Positions 46,501 to 60,215 of a stretch of 64,000 nucleotides of DNA are shown piece after piece. The position numbers were made by a program, and so were the translations under genes. Origin of the DNA: Diphasiastrum complanatum (Eukaryota > Streptophyta > Lycopodiopsida > Lycopodiales > Lycopodiaceae); contig CM055093.1 in NCBI GenBank assembly GCA_029204225.1, forward strand, positions 850,117 to 914,116, written 5' to 3'. The notes under the pieces were generated by a model. It made no database searches, was not told where the DNA came from, and saw nothing but the letters and a program-made list of their open reading frames with translations. The first letter of the stretch is position 1; every line of letters begins with the position of its first letter.

Positions 46501-47189
46501 TTACCCCTGAGCCTTCAGGTACCCCGGCGCAGGTACTTTGACTGCGCCATAGAAGGGCGAGAGAGAGGTTGAGCCGGTGCTGGCATACTCTTTTTTTAAT
46601 TATCCTCGAAAATGACTCTAATTATAAAGATTCTCGATTATTTTAAGACTATTACTCATAACAGGGTTCCTATGCTAATCCAAATAAATTGTTGAAATTT
46701 ATCATACAGGTTTTTGAGAAATTGTGTTGGTTTCATGTCTATACTGTACAAGTTTTTCCGAGCATTCGCGCGTGCATGAGAGAGAGAGAGAGAGGGGGGG
46801 GCGGAGGCGTACAGGTTCGAAAAATAATTGTGCTTTCTCACTCATAGGAATCAAATTCAAATTACCTCGAGTGATAAATGAAATTTGAGCAATCACAAGT
46901 GTAGGAGCAAATCCATCAGTACGGCTAGACCAAACTCAAGATTGAGTTTGAAGACAATCGATGAACTATGTTGAGTGACTAGGACCAAAACCACATGTTA
47001 GGCATGATCTTTGAGCCAACTTGTGGGATTGGATCTTTTGTAGGTCAAAACTCAATATTTTTTAGCATCAAATTTGAGCTACCTAAATTTTGTAAGCTTG
47101 AGATTCCATGAATTTGATCACTTTAGAAGCAACTTCTAATGATAAAGGCCAAAACTGAGCCATCTTGATTGACACACCTCAAAGTTGAA
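46501..47189. repeat. Short GA/G run and degenerate repeat tract
   Basis: Contains a GA run with a short G run at about 46779-46800, then the CTCGAGTGATAA-type degenerate tract seen at 7 kb. It is a direct copy of about 53440-54085. Noncoding. Homology breaks at about 47189 where the inverted DUF7869 module begins. Confidence 0.65.
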
Positions 47190-48481
47190 CTATTACCTCG
47201 TTTCTTTAGAGTGCCAAAAAATTTGAACAAGGCAGATTTTATTCCGGTTCATCATCTCATTGAAGCACTTGTGTTTAATGGCACATTGGAGTCATAAGTA
47301 TTTTTCAATTATCCCAATGTTTGAAACGATCCAAATTTGACTATCACCATTGTACAAAAGATAATTTGCGAATTTGGTGATAATCTTTGAGAAATAAAGT
47401 ATTTGCAACTATACAACACTGTGAGAGAAAATACAAATCAAACTGTATTGGCTCACTTGTCCATATTGGTAGAGAAAAAAAATTTCAAAAAAATGAAAAT
47501 ATGATTTTTGTTGGTGGGTCACACCCATGATCAATTAATCAGATGTTTAGTTGTTTTTCCAAAAGACTAAAACGCAAGAGGACATTTTTATTACCAGTGT
47601 TTCAGGGCATTGTTGAAGAATCATATTTGCCAAAGCCAATTGTGTCGTTAATTAGGCACACATATGATTTTTGTGAATATATTAAGACGTCCAATGAAAC
47701 AAATCATTGTGTTACTACTATTAATGATATTAGCTTTCAACATCAGTTCAAAATCATATGTAATGAAACTAGCATCACATTGCTATGGGGCAAACAATTT
47801 TCAAGTTCAGTGTCATGGTTACCTGTTGAAGGAATACGGTTTTTGCTCAATATGCCTTCTAGTCAAATCAAGCTTGATGCGTTGTCTCCCTTGAAGTACA
47901 TGCTAGGAGAACAAAAAGCACAAAGAGAGCATGATGTGGTTGACTTATTTGCCTCATTAAATTTTTTGGGATCAAGTACTCAAGCAGCTCATCAATTTTT
48001 TTATGAGTTTGATCACCATTGGTACATGGACTTTTTCGAGGAACAAAAAATCAGTTTGCTCAATCTTGAACACGCATCAACAATTAATTGGCCTCGTAAA
48101 TTAGGAACTTTAATTACAATTGTCAAACCTTTAAATCTCCCTCGAGATAATGATTTCTTGGAGCTTATGCAAGGTGAGGAACGTGAAATTTATGTGGGCT
48201 CAAAGAAGAATAGGCAAAGTGTAAAAGCTACAAAAATGAAGTGGCGCGGTGATCTGAATGAGATTCAAATTGGAAGCCTTGTTGCACTTCTAGCTTCAGA
48301 AAACAATGAAGTACATCCATTTTGGATTGCCAAAGTACTTGGTTTCAATCAAAATAGCAATCAAACAAAAGTAGTACGTGTGCATTGGTTGAGCACCACT
48401 TCAACGAATTTGCAAAAAAAAACCTACAGTGCTTCATTAAAAATAGACACTTTTTACTATTGCAAGTTAGAGAATCCTTAA
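47190..48481 (+). pseudogene. DUF7869-like gene, 5'-truncated with intact C-terminal ORF
   Basis: Sequence homologous to the centre of the gene at 22-24.9 kb starts abruptly near 47190 ('HHLIEALVFNGTLES', a stop, then 'LLVGHTHDQ', keeping the GHTH motif lost in the other copy). From 47543 a 312-residue frame is open to 48481: 'MFSCFSKRLKRKRTF', 'HTYDFCEYIKTSNE', 'WGKQFSSSVSWLPVEGIRFL', then a C-terminal 'NEIQIGSLVALLASENNE' and 'HPFWIAKVLGF', like a small Tudor/BAH-type fold. The N-terminal Cys cluster and the DGM motif are lost. It is more complete at the C-terminus than the inverted copy, whose C-terminus has stops. Confidence 0.65.
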
Positions 48482-50164
<1,683 letters not shown>

Positions 50165-50179
50165 CTAACATTTGCAAGC

Positions 50180-50641
50180 ATGATGGTGATTAGAATTCCA
50201 CTAGTTTCATTCATTGTGACAATGGCCATTGTGGCTCTAGCTCTGTCGTCTGCTTCCACTGATTCTTTTACCATCACCAACCGCTCCCAGCATCCCATTA
50301 CCATGACCTGTTGTTCAAAAAATGACCATTTGGGTACGCATGTTATGAGTATCGGCAAAGAACATGACTCGCATTTTAATGGCTCGCCATCGACCAAATT
50401 TTGGTGCGACTTTTACAAATTTGATGGCAAATACATGGACCAAGTTGTGTGGTCCTTTTTCTTGTATTACTTCTTAGGTAAAATCTCATCTGATTCTCAG
50501 ATTCTTCATACGTTCCGGGCGACAACTTTTCAGCATTTTTGTAAGCGGTTGGAGTTCTCTGAATTTTCTCATGTTGTTGTAGTATATACGCTGGTTATTA
50601 TGATTCTCAATTTAAACTTTTTAATTTTTGATGCATTCTAA
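50180..50641 (+). CDS. S1/SPH-type secreted protein, copy C
   Basis: A 153-residue ORF starts with the same signal peptide as copy A, then 'SFTITNRSQHPITMTCCSKN', 'DHLGTHVMSIGKEHDSHFNG' and 'TKFWCDFYKFDGKYMDQVVW'. Cys at 44 and 76 are conserved and there is an extra Cys at 45. As in copy A, similarity to the family ends at a GTAAAATC site after 'FFLYYFL', so the annotated C-terminus may be intron. Relative to copy A, the downstream 640 bp (GIY-YIG C-half region) is deleted, which extends the frame by ten codons. The ORF is intact, but expression is unknown. Confidence 0.7.
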   Translation: MMVIRIPLVSFIVTMAIVALALSSASTDSFTITNRSQHPITMTCCSKNDHLGTHVMSIGKEHDSHFNGSPSTKFWCDFYKFDGKYMDQVVWSFFLYYFLGKISSDSQILHTFRATTFQHFCKRLEFSEFSHVVVVYTLVIMILNLNFLIFDAF

Positions 50642-51180
50642 TTTGTAGATGTGAATGTTCTTCGTGCTCTTTTTGGTGGAGGTGTGTTTTCCTGCATTCA
50701 AACAATTTAGCTAATGTATGTTTTTGTAAAATTGCATAAGAGTAAGCTTTTGAAAATGAAATAATTAAACATAGTTTGATTTACCTTTGTAGCACTTGTT
50801 ATTGCCAGATCTTCTTCTATTAGAACCTAAAAATCGTGCAATAAAGTTAAGTTGAAAATTATTTTCATATTTCATAGTAGAAATATTAAAACAAATGTTC
50901 GATATACCTTATGTTCTTGTATTTGAGGGAGGAGACTCAAATAGATGTGCTATTGTAGGATTGATCATTTGTATTACAGAAGAAAATGTGATTGGTCTAT
51001 TTGTCAATTTCTTTTCACATTGACCCATGTGACCAAAGTGTTTATAAAGATCAGTAGCAATTGCGTCAGATTGTGCATGAGTCATTTCATTCCAATAATT
51101 GACTGGAATGCTGTATCCAAAATGCAATTTTCTCACTATGTATTAGGATTTGTTTACATTTGATTCAACATAACGAATTG
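50642..51180 (-). pseudogene. Unknown conserved exon, inverted copy of 18.65-19.17 kb
   Basis: At 50909-51136 the minus strand reads 'YWNEMTHAQSDAIATDLYKH' then 'FGHMGQCEKKL' and 'ITFSSVIQMINPTIAHLF', as at 18690-18889. The intron-like AT-rich part and Lys/Arg-rich exon ('PPPKRARRTFTS' in copy 1) follow, but the GIY-YIG domain is absent. Function unknown. Confidence 0.5.
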
Positions 51181-51360
51181 TTGTAGAATCTGTATGTAGT
51201 GTTTCGGGAAATGTGATTTGAAACGTTTTGAATAAATGGATAAGAATCCTCAATAAAGTAATTGTTCAAACAATAAGCTATAGGTATTGATTTGAAATCG
51301 TAATGGGAAAGGCTAGATATAGAGCCAAAACACTAGCTAGATCTATCTAATTCCTCCTCA

Positions 51361-52297
51361 TCATCTCTGTCTTTCCTCATCGATAAGTAGGGATAGCAAG
51401 TATCTTGTTCGATAACCCTTCATGTATTCCTCGGTTCTATTCCGCGTGTATTGATGAGGATAATTTTGTTTTGTTGATGGATATGTTATTCTTGTTGTCA
51501 TTGTTAACTTCAACAATTTACTATGGCATGGTGGAATGTTGGGGACTACGACATTTTTTCCTAACCTTGACATCTGATGAAACAACCGATATGCGATGGA
51601 ATGAAATCCAGCACATTGAAAACTTGGTAAAAAAATCTAACAATTACTATGATTGGAGAAATTGTCCAGTAGAGTGTTCAATGTTTTTTGTGGCAAGGTT
51701 AGACCAATTCATGAAAAAATATCTACTATCATCCAAGCCACTCCTTCGAAATATCCAACATTATTGATAGCCAATGTAGAACTTATCATAATTGATGAGA
51801 TGTCAATGATGACAATTCACACTTTGCAATTGGTTGTGCATCAAATGAATCAGGTGAAAAACATTCCTCAAAATAACCATTTCAAAAATCTCATTCTATT
51901 ACTACTTGGACACCATGCACAATTACCTGCAATATGTCAGCATAGACAAGAATTTTTTTGTTGGCCATGTCATATATGTTCTTCATCATATTGGAAAATT
52001 GCAACTAAAAATCCTATGTATTTAGAATTTTTTAACAACCAACAATGAATGAAATACATAATGTGTTTTATGATAGAATAACAACAAAGAGAAAAACTTT
52101 TGAAATCATAGATGACAATATTTCAATCATCTATACACATCGTGAAGATGTTATATAATTCAATGAATATGTGCTAGAAAAACTATATATGATCCCTCTC
52201 AAATAATCACAACCACAATACAAAGTAAGGCATCACACGTGCCCGAAACACAAAGTTGGTTGATGGAAGAAAAATTACACCAAATACCAAAATTAGT
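51361..52297 (+). pseudogene. Helitron Rep/helicase relic, copy 2
   Basis: A direct duplicate of 8060-9000 with the same internal fusion of the Helitron N domain ('HFFLTLTSDETTDMRW', 'NCPVECSMFFVARLDQF') to helicase 'IIIDEMSMM' and 'LLLGHHAQLP' in a shifted frame. It lacks the helicase C-terminal motifs kept at 9.0-9.4 kb: homology stops at about 52297, where module E begins. Confidence 0.78.
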
Positions 52298-53440
52298 TAT
52301 TGGTTCTTGGCTGATTACGGCCTCATCGTCATGATCTTGAATGGCCTCGATAAAAAACGATTTTCCTGAATTGCTTCTTGAAGAGATTTCAGTGAATGGT
52401 GTGTCAAATATATGTGATCAGAACTAAATCCTGCGGCAGAAATGCCCCATAACTTTGTATGAATGGCAGGCTTGAATGACCAGCACTATCGATCGGCCAG
52501 ATATTTCTCAAGAGCTTGATCTTATCGAACTCGTCACAAGACAACTGGATACCGAGGATCTTCTATTTCAAAGAATTATATCTAATATTATTCGTTAACA
52601 GATGAATGATTGCAACTGAAATATTACAGCATTCCTGAATTAAGCCATGCTCTACAAGAATGAGGTGATGTAATTCTCAAGCTCATTTTTAACCTATTCC
52701 AATCTAAGTTATCCCCACATCTGTGTGATCCGAGCTCCCCTATTTTATGTTCAAGTCAGGAGTTCTCCAACTCGCAAATGAGGTCATACAAGAAAAATGC
52801 TTGGTCAAGATCTCGTCTGCAGTTGTGCCGGCACGTCACTTTGTTGCGATGTTGCTTTACGATTTTGGATTTAGAACTTAATATGGATTCAAGAATGTGA
52901 GTAGCTCAGAATGTTTCTAATAGAGAACAGATACACATATAACATCTACATACCTGCGATGGCGGACGATCACCAGGATCAGCATGCGATGGTGGATCAG
53001 CGCGATTGTGGATGAGCGCAACAATAGAACGTAAGAGGAGAGCAGGACGAGCGTGATGGTGGACTAGGAGAGAAGGGCAAGCATTCGCGCGGGAAAGTAT
53101 GGCCCGAAAAGCTCCAAATGCCCCAAAATCAAGACCCAATTCAAGGATCGACTAGCTCCAAAAGCCCCCAAATTTTAATCTGTCTCTTTCTCTCGATGGC
53201 CAAAATCGCAACCAATGAAAATCTTCAGTTATCTCGGGAAGCATTCACCTCGAGCATCCGCCTCCTGCCCACTTGCAACTGGTGCGCCAGTGCAACACCT
53301 CATGTCATCCGTCCATCGATGTGGCCCATGCCATCCACCTCATGCAGGTAATTTTTGTGCTTTTTACCCCTTAGCCTTCAGGTACCCCGGCGCAGGTACT
53401 TTGACTGCCATAGAAGGACGAAAGAGAGGTTGAGCCGGTG
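52298..53440 (-). pseudogene. Module E: captured host-like gene fragments, copy 2
   Basis: A direct duplicate of 45450-46560 with few differences, including the unassigned coding-like stretch (52310-52560) and the CpG-rich ATG exon on the minus strand. That exon starts at 53139 and reaches a GTATGT donor, where copy 1 has GTACGT. The arginine decarboxylase edge present in copy 1 is missing. Confidence 0.5.
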
Positions 53441-55464
53441 CTGGCATACTCTTTTTTTAATTATCCTCGAAAAGGAAAGATTCTAGATTATTTTAAGACT
53501 ATTACTCATAACATGGTTCCTATGCTAATCCAAAAAAATTGTTGAAATTTTATCATACACGTTTTTGAGAAATTGTGTTGGTTTCATGTCTATACTTTAC
53601 AAGTTTTTCCGAGCATTCGCGCGTGCATGAGAGAGAGAGAGAGAGAGGGGGGGGGGGGGCGGGGGCGTATAGGTTCTAAAAATAATTGTGCTTTCTCACT
53701 CATAGGAATCAAATTTGAATCACCTCGAGCGATAAAAATGAAATTTGAGCAATCACAAGTGTAGGAGCAAATCCATCAGTACGACCAGACCAAACTCAAG
53801 TGATGTAAGTGTCGTAAACTTGAGATGGATCGAGTTTGAAGACAATCGATGAACTATGTTGAGTGACTAGGACCAAAACCACATGTTAGGCATGATCTTT
53901 GAGCCAACTTGGGGGATTGGATCTTTTGTAGGGCAAAACTCAATTTTTTTTAGCATCAAATTTGAGCTACCTAAATTTTGTAAGCTTGAGATTCCATGAA
54001 TTTGATCACTTTAGAAGCAACTTCTAATGATAAAGGCCAAAACTGAGCCATCTTGATTGACACACCTCAAAGTTGAACTATTTCAAGTGATAGGGGCCAT
54101 TTTCATCCATAAGCAATCAAACTCAAGCAATCCAATTGTCCTAAACTTGAACTTGATCGAGTGACAAGAGACATAATAGCCAAAATTCAGCTATGGCCAA
54201 TTCAATAATGAGGGATCAAATCCGATTAACCTAAATTCTTGATCAAATACGATGTCAAGTGATATTGATTCATTAGAATATCCTAGACTCAAGGTTCCTC
54301 TTTTTTTATCACTCAATGGACAATTTTGAGTGATAAGATCCAAAATTAAACTACCTCGATTGACAAATATAAAATTTGGGTAGATATATAAAAAGAGCCT
54401 ATGCACCGAGCTATGAACTATGATTAGTCGATGAACTATGTTGAGTGGTAAGGAGCATAATTGCAACATAGCACTCAAGGTATCTCGACCAATATATGTG
54501 AATGTCCTACACTCAAGGCTACTCTAATTTAATCACCCAATGGCCAACCTTGAGTGATAAAAGCCACAATCAAGCTATCTGGAGTGATAGACATAAAATT
54601 TGAATGATAGGGGCCAATTCCATCAATGAGGGATCTGTTGGGCAAAATTTCATCCAAGGATTGGTCCGGCTGAAAGATCCCAAGTGGCGGAAGGTCCCAC
54701 ACTGCCCTTACACGAGTGATTACAAGTGGTAACTTGATTTGTTGGTAACTACTGCTCATATTCCTGGTCTAGAGAGGAACGCTAGGTATTGTATGTTGAT
54801 GATGAGGCTCTTACTCTTTAGAGAGTAGTGTATTCTTGGCATATCGTGTTAGATGCATGGACAATAGTATCCAAATGGGAAAAGGGTTCTATGCAAAAAT
54901 AGATACAGATCCTGAACCAGTGTACTTCTTTGGCTATTTCATTGGCTAAGTCACCTATTCAAGTGTCTGTTCAAGTGAAAGACGATCTAGTTCAAGTGCC
55001 GACTTTGTGAAATGAATTGAGAGGTATGAAATAAGTGGTAGCCCAGGTGTACTAAGATGAGCTAAACAAGAACAATAGTCTCTTATAGAACAAAAGGAGT
55101 AGGTAAAAGTTCATTTGATTTTGATTTTTAGTATGAATACAAACTATGAAAGGCACCTATGGAGACAAGGACAAAGGACGGGGGGGGGGGGGGGGGGGGG
55201 GGACATTGTAGAAAAACTTAAGCACACATTATAAAAATTCACAAGGTTTTTGCAAATCGATACAACATTAAACTAATATCTTAAAACTGGGAATTCATAA
55301 CTAAAACTAGTGAATTTTAACCATTAATAAACTCACAAATTTAAAAGCATAACAACAAAATGTGAATTTCAACAATTAGCTTGTTTGTATTTGTCGATTT
55401 CTTACAAGCACTTGGGAGAGGGAGAGAGTGGGGATTTAGAATAAAAGTAGAACTATTGTACTTT
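53441..55464. repeat. Degenerate repeat tract with GA and G runs
   Basis: Noncoding. 53441-54085 duplicates 46560-47190, and 54180-54560 duplicates 7120-7500. A GA run followed by a G run lies at 53631-53663, and a 22-base poly-G at 55181-55202. Between 54640 and 55150 short coding-like pieces with stops may be an eroded gypsy ORF, not assignable. Confidence 0.6.
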
Positions 55465-55582
55465 ATAGCATTAACTTATGTACATCCTTTCACACATGAG
55501 AACAGGCTACACATGTGTGAGATCCTATCAAGATCAATTATATTAAGATCAATTAGATGAAGTTGGAAGCGACATTTTTAAC
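55465..55582 (-). repeat. Copia LTR scrap, family 2
   Basis: Matches the first ~120 bases of the 37001-37749 LTR in reverse and is homologous to the end of 5461-5776. It joins the decayed ORF module in the same way as at 5.7 kb. Confidence 0.78.
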
Positions 55583-55726
55583 AATAAAGACTCTATAGCC
55601 AATTCTAAAGCCAACTTATTTAAAAATTCAGTAGTTTTTTTTGGGCGAAGTGGGACCCCTACGACATGGGCCATACTGGCCAAATCACAGACTAATTTAA
55701 TCAACTTACATTAGAAACAATACAAG

Positions 55727-56684
55727 ATGTTTCATAAAACTTCTAAAATTAGCTTGATTTTATGTGCTAAAAAATTGGCTAACAAAGAAGGGTTTGAGGA
55801 AGAATATAAGTTCGAAAAAGAGGGTCTGCTAGCAACCCTTCAAGCCAGTACTTCACAAGCCACATCTGGAGCAAGACTTGCTACTAGCCAATCCATTTCC
55901 ACAATCTCTCTTAATTCTGGTGATGTACTGGGCATCTATCTACATCTAGACAAGTTGATCTAGAAGATGATGGAGGAGAAGCGTCATTTGAAAAGAGAAT
56001 TTCAGATTTGGGCAACGAAAATATGCTCATGGGGCAAAAGGTGATCAAGATAAACAGGGAGCTGTGAGTGACAAAGCAGCATGAAGAGAAATAAAGAACG
56101 AACCTAAAAGTTGCTCAACAACATGACGACACCTTGTAGGATTATGTGGGCAAACTATAAGAGGCATTATCAAACACCCAATGACAGGTTGATAAAGTTG
56201 TCATGGAGACAAAACAACAATTGCTTCTTCTCCAGAGACAGTTAGATCTGGCATAGTTGAAAAAAAAAATGATTTTAAAAGAGCTGGGTGCTATGGCTGA
56301 CAAACGAGACAACATGCTTCATACTCATGTTGCAGATTTGCCAGTATCCCAAAACGAAATAAGTCACCTGATCCACAAGCTTGATAGCTACTACTCAACC
56401 TTGGCAGGATTTTAGGCCAAAATTTATCCTTATAAGAAGTTGCCACACATGAGATTTCAAAGTCTAGGGAAATCATAATGAATCACTTATAATGAGTCAC
56501 TGTGATACTTCAAGAAACTCCTCAAATCCAGATGCTTGTCATGGCTACCTTCTTGCCACAACAAGCTGGTGTAGATCAAGGGGAAAGAGATGCAAGTCAA
56601 CTAGGTTTGAAGGATGTTGATCGAGGGCAAGCTGAAGATGTTCAAGAAGTCCAACTAACACAAGAAGTTGGGGCATCTACATGA
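55727..56684 (+). pseudogene. Decayed coiled-coil, gypsy-associated ORF, copy 2
   Basis: Colinear with 5920-6878. The first 78 codons are open ('MFHKTSKISLILCAKKLANK'); a Q/K/E-rich stretch with stops follows, then an open 60-codon end ('QGERDASQLGLKDVDRGQ'). Stops unique to this copy include TAA at 56158-56160 where copy 1 has CAA. It is followed directly by the HPHESS-type ORF, which copy 1 has lost. Confidence 0.6.
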
Positions 56685-56689
56685 AGGAT

Positions 56690-57060
56690 TTTAGCTGAAA
56701 GGGCTTTCAAGCGATCGGCCATCACCGATGAGGGAATTCAGAAATTCTTAAAGTAACATCCACACGAGTCCTCCCAAGGTGGTTGGGTCCTCAAGTTTCT
56801 AACATCAAAAGTAGAAAAGGGCCAGAAATTGGACAAGTTGCTAGCCATGGGTGAGCAGTCTATTTGGAGATGCATTGGTTTTTAGAATACCCTAGAATCC
56901 ATAAGGAGCTATGTTGCAAGCCCATCCATACTAAGTCCCGATATCATGTAGGAATAAATGGACTGAGTGTGGAGTACCAATGGACAAAAACTCAATCTAC
57001 ACTCCCAACTGGCCAATCATTCATTAGTATTTCAACTAGAATATATCAATGCATTTTCGT
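56690..57060 (+). pseudogene. 'HPHESS' accessory ORF, decayed copy
   Basis: The plus strand reads 'HPHESSQGGWVLKFLTSK', 'QKLDKLLAMGEQS' and 'SIRSYVASPS', clearly the same protein as the minus-strand ORF at 33061-33528 but with several stops. Its position after the coiled-coil ORF suggests both belong to one gypsy family. Confidence 0.6.
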
Positions 57061-57786
57061 AGGGCCCTCCAGGCATAAGCACATGAGTACATGTCCTCTC
57101 CAAACTCGACGGCTAGGTATATTCGCACATGAATTGGCTTGTCTTGCAGCAGTTTCGACTAGTAGCGTTCGTGGTAGCCTATTGGCTATATAATTTCACA
57201 AAATCTGTAACTTTGTGTAATATAAAAGATTTTTCATTCCTTAAGAGAGAGACAAATCTGCTCATTTGGATTGATAAGTGTACAAAGGGTAATGGAATGA
57301 GTGAAGAGTGTAATATCTAGAAACGGATACTACAATGACATATCTAGCTATCCAAAGATATTGAGTAAATTGGCGTCCAGAAATACCAACATGAAACAAT
57401 TTAGTCAGGGTCTAAAATTGTAGAAGGGTACATTATCTTCCAAGTAACATAATGAACAGTTAGCAACTATCTATAAGAGACAAGCGAATAAAATCCAAAA
57501 CAGAACAACAATTATATTCCTTATCTGACCGCATAAATCATTCAGAAGTAAAAGAAGTTCTGATAATATGCGTGCTTATCAGCTTTGGCCGATTCCCTAC
57601 ACACAATCAATTAGAATTGTATCTTCACAGATGTCACCAGTAAATCCACGTTAGAAACTGAAATTCAATACAAGATGGAGTTTATGTCGCAGACAAATGC
57701 ATATTAGAAACAGCTACAACAAATGTTCAAGACGTGGACATAACATTCATCCTACCTTGAACTACTCCTGTCCTCAGAAGCGGAAA
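57061..57786. other. Spacer, nothing assigned
   Basis: 57061-57190 is homologous to 6890-7060. The rest is AT-rich without a recognisable frame. Confidence 0.4.
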
Positions 57787-58191
57787 TTAGGAAAATTCTT
57801 CTTTGCTATCAACTCTCTCCCATGAATTATCATCCTCAATCCTAACTTCCCATCGAAATAAGCACTCAGAGATAGAATGATTTCTCAACCAACTCCCATG
57901 AAATATTGGGTGTGTAGTAGATTTGCATTGAAGATCTAGTTTATAAGCTAAAGAACCACTTTTTTGTACAATCCTGAATGGTCTACAATATTGGGTGGAC
58001 AGTTTATAATGCTTTCCGTAATGTCTTAGAATCTTTTGGAATTTTAAGATATACCCATTTGTGATGCAAGTTATGGGCCAACGCAATATGGTTATAATAT
58101 ATATGATTGTTAGTAACGGTTTAAATCTTAGGAAGGTCAATGTATGTCGTTTGAACATTGTTAGACAAATATATAGTATAGGATGGGTCAT
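57787..58191 (-). pseudogene. Gypsy integrase C-terminal scrap
   Basis: The minus strand reads 'GKHYKLSTQYCRPFRIVQKS' then 'GSLAYKLDLQCKSTTHPIFH' and 'GSWLRNHS'. This is the GPY/F region and chromodomain lead-in typical of chromovirus-type gypsy integrases ('LSPRYYGPF...AYKLxLP...HPVFHVSxL'). The catalytic core is absent. It is a different family from the 33 and 40 kb elements. Confidence 0.8.
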
Positions 58192-58298
58192 TGGTAAAGT
58201 AGTTGCAATAAAAGCAAAATTGTTAACAGGCTAATTAGTGCATTTAAGTAATGAAAAGGATAGGAAATTAGGATTAGCGAAAAGTTACTTTAGGATTT

Positions 58299-58651
58299 TG
58301 TTAGTATAATAGTCGAAGAGTTGCTCTCAAATTGGTTAGTAATAGAAGTTACATCGACCACAAGGTGACCGCAAACAAAGTAGTTGCGGTCCTTTTGGGT
58401 TTTGCGAAAGCTGGTCGCGAAAGGATGAATTGCGTATAAATAGGATGTCTCAAAGAATCTAGTGGGTGTCAACGATGTCTTAATCATCTATGATAAGCTC
58501 ATTTGACTTATTCCCTTAATAGTTCTATCGAGGCAGTTAAAAATTTGCAAATTTTCCATTCATAACATCTTACATAATTAACTAGTAGCTATTATTCATG
58601 TGTGCCTAATACATGAGAATCCATGCATCACATTATTTTGTTACTGCAACA
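58299..58651 (+). repeat. Putative 5' LTR of copia element 3 (353 bp)
   Basis: Starts TGTTAGTATAAT and ends TACTGCAACA immediately before a primer binding site. The right end is firm because of that site; the left end is chosen from the TGTTAGTAT start typical of copia LTRs and is less sure. Confidence 0.6.
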
Positions 58652-58663
58652 TGATATCAGAGC
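58652..58663 (+). promoter_or_regulatory. tRNA-Met primer binding site of copia element 3
   Basis: TGATATCAGAGC differs by one base from the usual copia site TGGTATCAGAGC, complementary to initiator tRNA-Met, and directly abuts the LTR end. Confidence 0.8.
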
Positions 58664-58688
58664 TTGTGATGATTAAACATTAAATTTC

Positions 58689-58693
<5 letters not shown>

Positions 58694-58750
<57 letters not shown>
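58694..58750. repeat. (GA)n microsatellite, 57 bp
   Basis: A perfect GA run 30 bases after the primer site, in the leader of copia element 3. Confidence 0.97.
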
Positions 58751-58753
<3 letters not shown>

Positions 58754-59233
58754 TAAAACTTTAATTACATTCGAATCCAACTCACATTTACAATGTATAT
58801 TCTTATGGCCAAAATAGGCCTAATAGGAAGGTTTTCTTTATGTTTGAAATTTTTTGTGTGGCAGTGCCACGCATGGCAAAATTCCCAAAAAAAATCTATA
58901 GCATTTTGCCACACATGGCACACTCGAGCTTGCTGGAAAAGTTGGCCACAGGTTCTAAATTTCTAAAAAAAAATTTAGGCGTGGCAATGCCAAAATTGTC
59001 GCCAATGATGAGTAGTCATGCCGCCAAACTGCACTTGCATCGTCAATACTAGCTTTCTCCACACAATTCCGCTATCATTCACTCCCATACTGCATTTACC
59101 ATTATCAAACACCCTGTTACCGTTGGCTCTGAGCAACTAGGGCCGAGATTAGAAGCTTCTTGGAAAGCTAGAAATCTATTTTAGATCACTCTTTATCATT
59201 AATATTTGTGCATTTCATAGGCTTTCATTCACA

Positions 59234-59900
59234 ATGTCATCTATGGGTGGATATATTCTAGAATCTAGTGAGAAACTAAGTTCCACAAACTATTCCATTT
59301 GGAAAGTAAGGATGACTACTTGTGGTTCATGACCTCTTTGATATTGTTTTAGGAGTTGAGGAAGAGCCTCAAGCTGCCCAAGAACAACTAAAATACAAGA
59401 AGAGGGTTAGATTAGCCCTACATTGCTTAAAGTTGAATGTAAGCAATGACCTCTTGAAGGAGGTGGCTTCTTGTACCTCATCAAAAGAGGCTTGGGATTC
59501 ACTAAAGAACATTTATGAATCCAATAGCACTTCAAGAGTGCTTATGCTAAGAAACTTGTTCTTCCAAAGCATGAGGTGAAGTGGAGAAAATGGACAAGAA
59601 TATGTCCTAAGGATAAAATCTTTGAACAAAGAATTGGGATCTATAGGAGAGAAGATCCAAGACAATGAACTAGTACAAGTAATTATGAATGGATTAGGAC
59701 ATGAGTTCTCTAATCTAGTTCAATCTTTTGCTATTCAAGACCAACTTCCATCAATTGATAAATTGCATAATGCTCTTGTGGCTGAGGAGAGTAGGATTCT
59801 ACACCTCAAAACAAGAATGGGGTCCTTGTCACTACGTAATGGTGATGAGTCGATTGACAATCTTATCAACAAGATAAGAAATATCGATTTTGGATCATCT
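59234..59900 (+). pseudogene. Copia element 3 gag, frameshifted and truncated
   Basis: The plus strand reads 'MSSMGGYILESSEKLSSTNY' then 'SIWKVRM', a frameshift, then 'VRLALHCLKLNVSNDLLKEV', 'KEAWDSLKNIYESNSTSRVL', and after a TGA 'SLNKELGSIGEKIQDNELVQ' and 'MNGLGHEFSNLVQSFAIQ'. It is clearly homologous to residues 1-230 of the intact copia polyprotein. The zinc knuckle, protease and pol are gone; sequence runs into the minisatellite. Confidence 0.85.
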
Positions 59901-59989
59901 TTGGCATTAGACGAAGATCTTTTTGATGATCATAATGATGTCACTAGTCACTACACACCTCATGATGTGGAAGTTATGCATCTTTCCAT

Positions 59990-60215
59990 CCCGCACGTCA
60001 CTCACTCCACCACACCTCACATAGATGGAATCTATTCATCCCACACATAGATTCTATTCATCCCACGACACCTCACATGGATTCTATTCATCCCATAACA
60101 CCTCACACAGATTCTACTATGGATTCTATTCATTCCACGATGTCACCACACATAGATTCTATCTATCTCATGACACCTCACATCGATTCTATCCATCCCA
60201 CGTCGCCTCGTATAC
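59990..60215 (+). repeat. Coding-type minisatellite (about 30 bp unit)
   Basis: About five to six imperfect tandem units of a CACCTCACATAGATTCTAT-type sequence, with periods of 30, 33 and 42 bp. In one frame (60077-60250) they encode a decapeptide repeat of type TPHIDSIHPM. Most unit lengths are multiples of three, which suggests a once-coding repeat. Confidence 0.85.
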
